From positions 1-14,632 of the forward strand of contig JAGPUU010000346.1 in NCBI GenBank assembly GCA_018067325.1: DNA of 14,632 bases. The letters run 5' to 3'. Each line of letters opens with the position of its first letter. The first letter of the stretch is position 1. The translations under genes were made by a program, and so were the position numbers. This document shows, piece after piece, positions 6,805-13,992 of the stretch. Under the pieces are notes generated by a model. That model was not told the origin of the DNA. It was given only the letters and a program-made list of their open reading frames with translations, and did no database searches. The stretch is from Amphritea sp. GTDB lineage: Bacteria > Pseudomonadota > Gammaproteobacteria > Pseudomonadales > Balneatricaceae.

Positions 6805-7911
6805 ATGAGAATTGTTGAAATTTCAATGTTCCACCGGCCGTTGCCCATTAATGGAGAGCCTTATCGTATGGCTCTGCAAGAGCTTACCAGTCTTGATTCA
6901 ACCTTGGTCAGGATCACAACCGATACCGGCGTCACCGGTTTTGGCGAGTTCTGTCCGCTGGGATCAGCTTATCAGCCCCAGCATATGCTGGGGGGCAGGG
7001 CGGCTCTGGAGGAAATCTGCCCCTATCTGATTGGCCTAAACCCGCTTTTAATTGATCGTGCTTATGACGTAATGAATCAGGCCCTGTGCGGTAGTCTTTA
7101 TGCAAAATCTGCGATCGATATGGCGCTTTGGGATATTGCCGGTAAAGTTTACGGGGCAAGGATTTGTGATCTGCTGGGTGGGGCAGTTAGGGAACAGGTA
7201 CCCTCTTATTATGCCATCGGTCTGACTTCACCTGAAAAGGCTGTCGAGATCGCGCGACAGAAGCAGGCACAGGGCTTTCGACGTTTGCAACTTAAAGTTG
7301 GTGGACGGGAGCTGGAAGAAGATATCGCCACGGTACGTAAAGTGTCTGAGGTGTTGGGAAATGGGACAGTGCTGGCGGTTGATGCTAATCGTGGTTTGTT
7401 ACCGCGGGATGCCATTCAGCTTTCCCATGCCTGCCGGGAGCAGCGTTTTGTCTTGGAACAACCTTGCCAGACTTACGAGCAATGTTTGGCTGTACGACAG
7501 CATATCAATCATCCGCTCTACCTGGACGAAGTGATCGAAGACCTGAATACGCTGCTGAGGGCTATCAGTGATAATGCCGCGGACGGTTTCGGCATGAAAC
7601 AGAGTCGGGTAGGTGGTATTAGCCAGATGCGCACCATCCGTGATGTGTGTGCGTCGGCGGGCTTGCCAATGACCTCGGATGATAGCTGGGGTGGTGATCT
7701 GGTTGCATCCGCCTGTCTGCAGCTGGGTGCAACAATGCAGCCGAACTTATGCGATGGTGTGTGGATTGCTGCCCCCTATATAGATGGTCACTATGATCAG
7801 GATAATGGGATATCAATTGAGCAGGGCCAACTGAGCTTACCCGCAGGACCAGGGCTAGGTATTGAGCCCGGTATAGGAGACGATGAAAAGGCTCTGATCA
7901 GCTTTGGTTAA
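6805..7911 (+). CDS. enolase-superfamily enzyme (mandelate racemase/muconate lactonizing type), possible hydroxyproline-betaine epimerase or dehydratase
   Basis: A 368-residue protein with an N-terminal capping domain (about 1-125) and a (beta/alpha)8 barrel. The Mg ligands are D193 (VDAN), E218 (LEQP) and D241 (LDE). The acid/base lysines are K164 (LQLKVGG) and K265 (GMKQSRVGG). The usual K-x-K of the muconate-lactonizing subgroup reads Q162-x-K164, keeping only the second lysine. I recall the same one-lysine pattern, with nearly the same numbering (K163/K265), in 4-hydroxyproline betaine 2-epimerase HpbD. The starts MRIVEISMFHRPLP and TSLDSTLVRITTDTGVTGFGE are also HpbD-like. cis-3-Hydroxyproline dehydratase is an alternative. 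GGAGG at 6791-6795, inside the end of the preceding gene, serves this start and suggests translational coupling. The substrate is an inference. Confidence 0.88.
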   Translation: MRIVEISMFHRPLPINGEPYRMALQELTSLDSTLVRITTDTGVTGFGEFCPLGSAYQPQHMLGGRAALEEICPYLIGLNPLLIDRAYDVMNQALCGSLYAKSAIDMALWDIAGKVYGARICDLLGGAVREQVPSYYAIGLTSPEKAVEIARQKQAQGFRRLQLKVGGRELEEDIATVRKVSEVLGNGTVLAVDANRGLLPRDAIQLSHACREQRFVLEQPCQTYEQCLAVRQHINHPLYLDEVIEDLNTLLRAISDNAADGFGMKQSRVGGISQMRTIRDVCASAGLPMTSDDSWGGDLVASACLQLGATMQPNLCDGVWIAAPYIDGHYDQDNGISIEQGQLSLPAGPGLGIEPGIGDDEKALISFG

Positions 7912-7941
7912 AGAGCTTTGCAGCAGCCAGAAGTGCAATAT

Positions 7942-8096
7942 CCCCGATCGGTTTGTTATACCGGGCGGGGTGAGGTCTGTTTTCATCTTGGTATAACAAC
8001 TATCGATAGAAAACCGGTAGTGAAACAAGTTCACACCGGTTCTCTTCTTCGGAGTCAGTAAAACGCTAGTCTGTAGTTATTAGCGTTATATTACTG
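7942..8096. repeat. cluster of four overlapping or adjacent inverted repeats in a convergent intergenic region
   Basis: Four dyads lie within 155 bp. (1) CCCCG..CGGT with ACCG..CGGGG, 7942-7970, with a 2x2 internal mismatch. (2) TTGTTATACC at 7953-7962 with GGTATAACAA at 7990-7999, perfect 10 bp, which competes with (1). (3) AACCGGT-A-GTGAA at 8012-8024 with TTCACACCGGTT at 8030-8041, 12 pairs and one bulge. (4) CAGTAAAACGCTA at 8056-8068 with TAGCGTT and TTACTG in 8081-8096, 13 pairs with a 3-nt bulge. No open reading frame is supported here. Confidence 0.6.
8009..8041 (-). terminator. weak intrinsic terminator candidate for the 2OG oxygenase gene
   Basis: The bulged 12-pair stem 8012-8041 with a 5-nt loop, read on the minus strand, is followed by four T (complement of 8010-8013). 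It lies about 100 nt past the oxygenase stop codon. The T-run is short. On the plus strand it is followed by CTCTTCTTC, so it may also help stop the opposite transcript. Confidence 0.4.
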
Positions 8097-8139
8097 TCTA
8101 ATCAGCCCAATGTTTTATTCACGAGTTTGGTGCACCTAC

Positions 8140-9129
8140 TTAATTAGTCAGGTGCGCATAGCTGTCGACGAAGCGCTTATATTTATGCTGACCGCAGGTG
8201 TAAGACTCATATTTTGGTGGGTTATCGATATCCTGACAGGTAGGCACTACGCTGACCTCAGCATTGAAATCAAGATCAATAAAGAAGGGAACTGAGTAAC
8301 GTTTTTTGCCACTGGTATTTATCACTCTGTGTACAGTTGAAATGTAACGGTCGTTGGTGAATGTCTGTACCAGGTCACCGATATTGACGATAAAAGTATC
8401 TTCTACCGGTGGTGCGCTGACCCATTCCCCGTCTCGGTTCTGTACTTGCAGGCCGCCGACGGAGTCCTGGGACAGGATGGTCAGAAAACCATAGTCGGTG
8501 TGCGCACCGATACCTATCTCTTCCAGTGTGATATTACCCTCCTGCGGAGGGTAATGTAGCAGGCGCTGAATAGTGATCGGCTTTTGCTGTAACTTCTTAA
8601 AGTAGTCCGCGGGTAACCCCAGGCTAAGAGCGATGGCGCTGATCAGCTTGCGGGACAATGTCATCATCGCATCATGATATTGCTCGAAAGTTGCTTTAAA
8701 ATCCGATGGGCTTTCAGGCATCTGGTTCGGGCCGAAGAAAGGGGAAACAGTTGTTTCATTAAGACCAAAATCGAAACACTCTTTAAAATCACGGGTATTT
8801 TCCGGATCTACATTTTCACCGTACATCGGAATATAGCCGCGCAGTGTCTGTCCGGAATTAATGATATTGAGTTGTTGCTTCTGTTCCAGCGGCAGATTAA
8901 AAAAAGCTTCGGCCTGAGCATAAGCGTCTTTGATCAGCTGTTTATCGACACCGTGATTTTTTATATAGAGAAAACCGACATTTTCACAAACATCGCCGAT
9001 CTCCGCCGCCACCTTCATTGGATTACTGCCGTCGATTAATGCAGCAACGTCAATAATTGGAATTTCATTGAATGAGGTTAGTTTACTTTCAAGGCGACAA
9101 TCAAGCTGGTTAGCGGAAGCGATAGACAC
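8140..9129 (-). CDS. 2-oxoglutarate/Fe(II)-dependent oxygenase, isopenicillin N synthase-like
   Basis: A 329-residue soluble non-heme iron oxygenase. The N-terminal DIOX_N part has IPIIDVAAL and VGFLYIKNHGV (51-61). The double-stranded beta-helix core follows with the complete iron triad H210-x-D212 (GAHTDYGFLTIL) and H267 (TVHRVIN). R277-x-S279 (RYSVPFF) binds the 2-oxoglutarate carboxylate, so catalysis by 2OG oxidation is expected, not the IPNS reaction itself. The family is broad: hydroxylation, desaturation or demethylation of a small molecule are all possible. It is distinct from the TauD-like gamma-butyrobetaine hydroxylase fold group. The start codon is GTG at 9129, with GAAGG (9139-9143) upstream; no later ATG precedes the conserved domain. 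It is the last gene of the minus-strand series, 89 bp after the glxA-type gene. Confidence 0.9.
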   Translation of the reverse strand: MSIASANQLDCRLESKLTSFNEIPIIDVAALIDGSNPMKVAAEIGDVCENVGFLYIKNHGVDKQLIKDAYAQAEAFFNLPLEQKQQLNIINSGQTLRGYIPMYGENVDPENTRDFKECFDFGLNETTVSPFFGPNQMPESPSDFKATFEQYHDAMMTLSRKLISAIALSLGLPADYFKKLQQKPITIQRLLHYPPQEGNITLEEIGIGAHTDYGFLTILSQDSVGGLQVQNRDGEWVSAPPVEDTFIVNIGDLVQTFTNDRYISTVHRVINTSGKKRYSVPFFIDLDFNAEVSVVPTCQDIDNPPKYESYTCGQHKYKRFVDSYAHLTN

Positions 9130-9156
9130 TGTTTAATACCTTCGAATTGTTGTTTT

Positions 9157-9197
9157 TATATGTGTTCAGTGTCGCTGAAGGGGTGGTTGCACATATA
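9157..9197 (-). promoter_or_regulatory. nested dyads and -10-like element upstream of the oxygenase
   Basis: TATATGTG (9157-9164) and CACATATA (9190-9197) form a perfect 8-bp inverted repeat. Inside it, TTCAG-N5-CTGAA (9165-9179) is a second perfect dyad. Read on the minus strand, TATAAA (complement of 9155-9160) is a good -10, 25-31 nt before the GTG start. No good -35 is 17 nt further up, as expected for a promoter that needs an activator. One of the two neighbouring GlxA-type regulators is the obvious candidate. Confidence 0.4.
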
Positions 9198-9218
9198 TAA
9201 CAAAAGCGAAGAACAGTG

Positions 9219-10220
9219 TTACTTAAACGATGAATTTGCCCGGCGTAGTTCGGAGGGGCGATGGTTAAACTGTTCACGGAAACATTTACTAAAATGGCTT
9301 TGTGAACTGAAGCCTGTCGCCTGGGCAATGTTCGCGATACCCAGGTGAGTTTCTTCGATCATCTTCCGGGCATGTTGCAGGCGTAGACGAAGGTAATAGC
9401 GTCCCGGACTGGTCTGTTCGTATTTCTGAAAAGCGGTTTCCAGGTTGCGTTGTGTGGTGCCTATTCTGTTGGCAAGGATGGAAATAGGATAGGGGGCACT
9501 AATATGCTTTTCCATCAGTTCGACGGCGGCTCCCAGACAGGCGGACTTCATACGCAGGGTCAGGTAGCGGCGAGTGGTTTGTATCTCTTCGCTGCTACGG
9601 ATCCGTTCCTGCAGGAACTGCTGGGAAACATGGTGGGCAAAGTCCCGGCCGTGATCCTGACCTATCAGGTAAAGCAGCATATCCAATGTAGCGGTACCGC
9701 CAGCACTGGTTAGCAGGTTTTCGGTTACGGTATAGAGGTTTTCTTGCAAGGTGATATTCGGATACAGTTCGGCAAAGGTACTGCAATACTCAGGTACCAG
9801 AGTGCAGCTTTTGTCTTGCAATAGACCGGCTTTAGCCAGAATGAAACTACCACAGCTCAAGGCTGCAATCCGACCTTTGCGACGGGTAATATTGCGTAAT
9901 AGAGTAAAAAGCTGCGGATTATTGTAATCAGCAACATTCCGGTAACCACAGACGAAAACAAGATCACTATGTTGGCAGGAAACTATGTTGCCACGGGTTT
10001 CTATTGGAACGTTATTAGAGCTTTTAATTGAGTTGCCGGTATCAACTGGTTCGGCCTGACAGATTTGATACTGATAGATCTCAGAGCCGTTAAGCAGGTT
10101 TGCCACACTGAGTGCCTCAATCGCCAGGGCGAAGGAAGTCAGGGCAAAGCCGGGCAGCAAGATAAAGCTAACCTGCACAACTTTTTTCTCTGTTAGATGA
10201 TCTGTTGGAATCTGAGTCAT
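9219..10220 (-). CDS. GlxA family transcriptional regulator (DJ-1/PfpI domain plus AraC helix-turn-helix), first copy
   Basis: A 333-residue regulator. Residues 14-195 form a DJ-1/PfpI-like sensing domain (VVQVSFILLPGFALTSFALAIEAL), with a cysteine kept at the nucleophile elbow (C123, LSCGSFILAKAGLL). Residues about 235-330 are an AraC-type DNA-binding domain with two helix-turn-helices: ISILANRIGTTQRNLETAFQKY, and IANIAQATGFSSQSHFSKCFREQF. SPGRYYLRLRLQHAR is typical of the GbdR/CdhR/ArgR group, whose known members activate betaine, carnitine or amino-acid catabolism genes. It is the middle of three minus-strand genes, 51 bp after the other GlxA-type gene and 89 bp before the oxygenase. The ribosome binding site is weak (AAG only), which may mean partial translational coupling or low expression. 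Confidence 0.9.
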   Translation of the reverse strand: MTQIPTDHLTEKKVVQVSFILLPGFALTSFALAIEALSVANLLNGSEIYQYQICQAEPVDTGNSIKSSNNVPIETRGNIVSCQHSDLVFVCGYRNVADYNNPQLFTLLRNITRRKGRIAALSCGSFILAKAGLLQDKSCTLVPEYCSTFAELYPNITLQENLYTVTENLLTSAGGTATLDMLLYLIGQDHGRDFAHHVSQQFLQERIRSSEEIQTTRRYLTLRMKSACLGAAVELMEKHISAPYPISILANRIGTTQRNLETAFQKYEQTSPGRYYLRLRLQHARKMIEETHLGIANIAQATGFSSQSHFSKCFREQFNHRPSELRRANSSFK

Positions 10221-10271
10221 ATGATTTTATCTTGGCTTTCTGTACAGCGATTGAGTTTTTATTGTATGGGT

Positions 10272-11309
10272 TCAGCTATTGGACTGTTGTCGGGATTCAC
10301 TGGGAGAAACGCCAAAGAATTTCTTAAAACAGTGGCAAAAATGACTGGTACTCAGAAAGCCGCAGGCCACTGAAATATTAATAATTGAATCATTGCTTTG
10401 CTGTAATAAGCGCCGGGCATAGGTTATTCGTAATTCAAGGTAATAGCGACACGGAGTAGAGTCTAAGTATGTCTGAAACATACGTTCTATCTGTCGACGG
10501 GACATAGAGACAAAAGCGGCCAGTTCATCCAAGTGCAGAGGCTCCTCAAAATTAGACCGCATCAGTTCTAACAAGTTACGCAGTGCTTTGGGAAACGCAG
10601 GATTGTCCCCTGGCTGAAAAAGTATGAGCTCGCCGTTTTCAGCAACCCGGTCACAACTGAGTATTTCTCGTATGCCGGTTACAAGGTCTTTACCCTGTGT
10701 CTGCTCAATAAGTTTTAACATCATTTGCAGAGCGCTGGCAGGGGTGGCACAGCTTATACGCTTATCTTCAATAACCAGGGCATTTACCGACAGTGTTACC
10801 TGGCTAAAGTGTTCCTGCATTACCGCGTGATTATCCGGATGAGCTGCACAACCAAAGCCATTGAGTAGACCCGCATGGGCCAGGTGAATTGCACCGTTCC
10901 AAATGCCGCCGAGTGTCAGACCTTGTTTATCTGCTGCTCGAAGTGTGTCTGACAACGGAGGGTATTCATCGAGTGAGGATCTGAAGCCGCCACAGATGAT
11001 TAAAATATCCAGTGCGTCTTCTCCCTCCAATGGTATCTGATCGAGGGTAATATTAGCGGATACTTCTATACTCAGGTCACTTGTTACCGGGTTTGATGTA
11101 TGACTGATGGTCAGGTGTGAATACAGTTCAGTTGAGCTAACCAGATTGGCCGTGACTAAAGCATCGACCGCGGCGGTAAACGCTTGCATCGAAAAGTTGT
11201 CATTCAGAATGAATCCCACTCTTAATGGCTTGCTGGGTGCTCCAAGCATCTGCAAAGTGACAGGCTCAGAAGTAAAGTCGGCATGGTGTTTATATTGCGT
11301 GATATTCAT
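10272..11309 (-). CDS. GlxA family transcriptional regulator (DJ-1/PfpI domain plus AraC helix-turn-helix), second copy
   Basis: A 345-residue regulator with a DJ-1/PfpI-like domain (about 29-205; LRVGFILNDNFSMQAFTAAVDAL) and an AraC domain (about 245-340; LDELAAFVSMSRRQIERMFQTY, and INISVACGFLSTSHFCHCFKKFF). The elbow reads GGIWNGAIHLAHAGLL, with tryptophan (W137) where the other copy has cysteine and GbdR/CdhR-type proteins usually have aspartate. It is therefore a ligand sensor, not an enzyme. The two copies are clearly different in sequence, so this is not a recent duplication. The ATG at 11309 is chosen over an upstream TTG at 11342 because GAGG (11317-11320) lies 7 nt before it. It lies 148 bp downstream of the MmgE/PrpD gene. 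Confidence 0.9.
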   Translation of the reverse strand: MNITQYKHHADFTSEPVTLQMLGAPSKPLRVGFILNDNFSMQAFTAAVDALVTANLVSSTELYSHLTISHTSNPVTSDLSIEVSANITLDQIPLEGEDALDILIICGGFRSSLDEYPPLSDTLRAADKQGLTLGGIWNGAIHLAHAGLLNGFGCAAHPDNHAVMQEHFSQVTLSVNALVIEDKRISCATPASALQMMLKLIEQTQGKDLVTGIREILSCDRVAENGELILFQPGDNPAFPKALRNLLELMRSNFEEPLHLDELAAFVSMSRRQIERMFQTYLDSTPCRYYLELRITYARRLLQQSNDSIINISVACGFLSTSHFCHCFKKFFGVSPSESRQQSNS

Positions 11310-11351
11310 CTTTACACCTCGGACCCATTGGGTAGTTAGCAAGCCTGGTGA

Positions 11352-11401
11352 TTGAACACTTTCAAGTCACACTGCCTAAAACGAAGCGGTTGAAGGCAGT
11401 G
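11352..11401 (-). promoter_or_regulatory. dyads upstream of the second GlxA-type gene
   Basis: TTGAA-N4-TTCAA (11352-11365) is a perfect dyad. Next to it, CACTGCCT (11370-11377) and AGGCAGTG (11394-11401) are perfect 8-bp arms with a 16-nt spacer. Neither is followed by a T-run on the minus strand, so operator sites or a leader hairpin are more likely than a terminator. They lie 43-92 bp before the start codon at 11309. Confidence 0.4.
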
Positions 11402-11435
11402 CTATTTTTCAAAAAAAATAGACTAATATTGCTGT

Positions 11436-11458
11436 AAAACAGGCCTTAAAAAGGCTGT
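11436..11458 (-). terminator. possible intrinsic terminator directly after the MmgE/PrpD gene
   Basis: On the minus strand ACAGCCTT pairs with AAGGCCTGT (one bulged base, 3-nt loop), then TTTT. The first arm overlaps the TGA stop codon by one base. The stem is short and the T-run is only four, so it may be leaky. Confidence 0.45.
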
Positions 11459-12792
11459 CAGGGGTTCATTAACTGATTAAACAGCTGGCTACAGTCGTTA
11501 GCTTGTTCCAGGTCGTCGACAGCGCTGATGATCTCTGAGATTCGCTGCTCACTGAAATTAACAGACGCGAGCAAACGGAACTTAGCTCTGAACTCCACTT
11601 GGGTCATCGCTGTTTCAGGGTCGCCTTTAGCCTGCGTAACCGGGCTGGTCAGGCTTGTTCCATCTTTTAGCTGGATGGTGACCCGTGACAAGATTTCCTG
11701 TGGGAATCGAACTGACAGATCATCAGCTTCGGTAATCTCAATCAACCGACTAACCTGAAGAATATCTTCAGCCTGGATTGCCTCGCCGGTTACTTCGTTA
11801 GGGCCGACCTGCCCGCGACTGATCAGTGCGGCTAATGGAAATGCCAGACCATACTGAGCTTCGTCGGCATTCGCCGGGAAGTGTCCCTGTAGGCGCATCG
11901 ATTCATGAAAAGTTTCGACCTTAACGGCTTCAACATTAGCGGCTGTGATGTTCGGATATTGCGCCATCATTGCTGTGACCGCCGTCAGTGCTGGCTGAGC
12001 CCAGCGGCACACCGGCCAGGGCTTGAAATACTGAGCATCAATCTCCCAGCGAGAACCGAGATCATTCCAGCAATGGCTGATCTTATCCCCAGCGACTGTT
12101 TCTGCGGGGGCTCCTGTTATACCTGCCTGCGCCATTAGCAATGCATTGACTCCGGCATAGGCGCCGGCACCGTGGGCATCACGCAACATAGAGGGGAAGT
12201 CGACCAGCCGCATCATCGGACAGCGGGGGCCAAAATATTCAGCAATACCCAGAGCGTGCAGAAACTGCTCTTCATTCATCCCCAGCAGGCGGGCCCCACC
12301 ACAGACGACGCCTAACCCTGAAAAAGCACCTGAAGCGTGGTATTCGGCTGCGGTATCCATCAATGCAACACCGGCTCGCAGCCCTGTTTCATAGGCAACA
12401 GTGACAGCACTCAGGAATTCCTCACCACTGATCTCACGGCCCTGATCACGACAAGCATCAGCGAGTGCTAAAAGGGCTGGTACTACAGTCGCGCCTGCGT
12501 GGCCTTTAGAGGTGAAATGACCTTCATGGGCATCCAGGCTGTCGGCGCTGAAGCCTCCGGCCCAGGCAGCACCCATCGGGTTAACTTCACGGCCATCAAA
12601 CAGCAGTCGGCAGCTCATACTCGACGCTGCGTAATGATCGGCAGCATAGTTACGGATGTTGTCAGTGGTCTGGTTGTTTTTGGCACCAGCAAGTACACCG
12701 ATAATATCCAACAATGAAGTACTGACCAGATAACGAGTATGTTGCGGTACTTCGTTGAAGCGTAGATTTTGTACAAAGTTATATAGAGACAT
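11458..12792 (-). CDS. MmgE/PrpD family protein
   Basis: A 444-residue cytoplasmic enzyme of the family that includes 2-methylcitrate dehydratase, cis-aconitate decarboxylase and iminodisuccinate epimerase. The all-helical domain carries DSLDAHEGHFTSKGHAGATVVPALLAL (about 84-110), the position of the family's active-site Asp/His residues. K257 lies in FKPWPVCRWAQPAL (256-269), where relatives usually read KPYPxCRxxHxxID; the histidine is glutamine (Q266) here. The start ATG at 12792 has GGAA 6 nt upstream; a GTG at 12822 has no ribosome binding site. The reaction cannot be fixed: a lyase, decarboxylase or epimerase acting on a carboxylated intermediate all fit. It follows proX on the same strand, separated by a terminator only 36 nt before its start. 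Confidence 0.9.
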   Translation of the reverse strand: MSLYNFVQNLRFNEVPQHTRYLVSTSLLDIIGVLAGAKNNQTTDNIRNYAADHYAASSMSCRLLFDGREVNPMGAAWAGGFSADSLDAHEGHFTSKGHAGATVVPALLALADACRDQGREISGEEFLSAVTVAYETGLRAGVALMDTAAEYHASGAFSGLGVVCGGARLLGMNEEQFLHALGIAEYFGPRCPMMRLVDFPSMLRDAHGAGAYAGVNALLMAQAGITGAPAETVAGDKISHCWNDLGSRWEIDAQYFKPWPVCRWAQPALTAVTAMMAQYPNITAANVEAVKVETFHESMRLQGHFPANADEAQYGLAFPLAALISRGQVGPNEVTGEAIQAEDILQVSRLIEITEADDLSVRFPQEILSRVTIQLKDGTSLTSPVTQAKGDPETAMTQVEFRAKFRLLASVNFSEQRISEIISAVDDLEQANDCSQLFNQLMNP

Positions 12793-12828
12793 CGTATGTT
12801 CCGATATGTCAGAAGAAAACACAGAGAC

Positions 12829-12853
12829 AAAAAAGGCACCCCAGGGTGCCTTT
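12829..12853 (-). terminator. intrinsic terminator between proX and the MmgE/PrpD gene
   Basis: GGCACC (12835-12840) pairs with GGTGCC (12845-12850) around a 4-nt loop, extended by three A-T pairs. On the minus strand it is followed by six T (complement of 12829-12834). It sits 31 nt after the proX stop codon. Confidence 0.85.
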
Positions 12854-12884
12854 GTACTCTAATTATCTTGTAGGACAGCTAGGC

Positions 12885-13910
12885 TTACTTAACTGCGCGA
12901 GCAGCAGCCAACCAGCCGTCATAACTCTCTTGATGAGCTGCAATCCATTCTTGTGCGTGGCGTTTAATGTCTTTCATGGATTTTTCACCATTTTGCATTC
13001 TCAGGTTCTGAGCACTTTCATCGCTGGCACTGATCTGAACCAGAGACAAAAATTTAGTCGCCGCTGGGTTCTCTTCAGCAAACTCTTTGTTCAGAATTGA
13101 CTGGATCTGATCGACAGCAAAGCCCAGGTTTTTACCATTGAAGCTAGTATTAACGTCGTTGTTACCATCTGGCAGGTCTGTATGTGGCACTTCAAGCCAG
13201 ACCACATCTTTATTTTCAACTAGTACACCAGCGATCCACTGTGGTACCCAAGTGTAGTAAAGAATTGACTGGCCTTCGTTGTAGCGGGTTATGGTATCCG
13301 CCATAAGCGCGAAGTAAGAACCGCGGTTATGGCTGACGGTTTCTTCCAGTCCATACGCTTTCATATGGTGATCGATTACTAGCTCACAACCCCAACCAGG
13401 GTTACAACCGGTTAGATCTGCTTTGCCATCATTATCCGCATCAAACAGCTTGGCGATTTCTGGTTTTTTAAGGTCGGTCAGCTGAGTGATGTTGTATTTA
13501 TCAGCGGTCTTCTTATCGATCAGATAGCCCTGCAGCACGCCTGGAATGATGTTGCCTGCTTTAACCAGCGTATCGTCACCGCCAGCCTTCTTATAAAAAG
13601 TTTTATGCAGTTCTTCCCAGGCATGCACGCTGAAATCAGCATCGCCATAAGACAGAGCTAACATCATAGTCGCGTATTCTGTTTCTTTAGGTTCTTCTAC
13701 TTCGTAGCCCAGCGCTTCAAGACCAGCGATAGCGATCTCACCACGGAAGCGTTCTTCAGCAATGGTTGGGAAAATAGGCGTGACTTCCACCCCTTTGCCA
13801 GGCATCGCTTCAGCAGAAACGGTACTTGTCATGGTCAGGGCTGTAATTGATGCCGCTGCAGTCAATTTAAAAATAGTCTTAGACAGTTCTTTTAAGCGTG
13901 ATTGCATCAT
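12885..13910 (-). CDS. proX: glycine betaine/proline betaine ABC transporter substrate-binding protein ProX
   Basis: A 341-residue periplasmic binding protein. The N-terminus is a signal peptide: basic MMQSRLKELSK, a hydrophobic core, and a likely cut after VSA at residue 33. The mature part matches E. coli ProX segment by segment: GYLIDKKTADKYNI, KIAKLFD-like EIAKLFDADNDGKADLTGCNPGWGCE, MADTITRYNEGQ and YYTWVPQW. The three tryptophans that form the cation-binding aromatic box in ProX are all present (W98, W173, W221), as is the C169-C175 pair. This strongly supports binding of a quaternary ammonium compound such as glycine betaine or proline betaine. GAGGA (13918-13922) precedes two adjacent ATG codons; the first gives the better 7-nt spacing. 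It is 82 bp downstream of proW, the E. coli proVWX order. Confidence 0.95.
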   Translation of the reverse strand: MMQSRLKELSKTIFKLTAAASITALTMTSTVSAEAMPGKGVEVTPIFPTIAEERFRGEIAIAGLEALGYEVEEPKETEYATMMLALSYGDADFSVHAWEELHKTFYKKAGGDDTLVKAGNIIPGVLQGYLIDKKTADKYNITQLTDLKKPEIAKLFDADNDGKADLTGCNPGWGCELVIDHHMKAYGLEETVSHNRGSYFALMADTITRYNEGQSILYYTWVPQWIAGVLVENKDVVWLEVPHTDLPDGNNDVNTSFNGKNLGFAVDQIQSILNKEFAEENPAATKFLSLVQISASDESAQNLRMQNGEKSMKDIKRHAQEWIAAHQESYDGWLAAARAVK

Positions 13911-13992
13911 CGCTAATTCCTCATTGTGTTTATTTTTAGTGAGTAGTTAAAAGTGCTTTTTTTCTTAACCTAATTGCCTTACTTGCCCATAC

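Noticed and set aside
8110..8295. 61-codon plus-strand reading frame over the end of the oxygenase gene
   Set aside because: It overlaps the coding sequence of a clear family member on the other strand and has no recognisable product.
8674..9039. 121-codon plus-strand frame antisense to the oxygenase
   Set aside because: It is the complement shadow of the conserved oxygenase domain with no ribosome binding site.
11310..11342. TTG start at 11342 for the second GlxA-type regulator
   Set aside because: The GAGG site at 11317-11320 would be inside the gene and fits the ATG at 11309.
12793..12822. GTG start at 12822 for the MmgE/PrpD protein
   Set aside because: It lies next to the terminator T-run without a Shine-Dalgarno site; ATG 12792 has GGAA 6 nt upstream.
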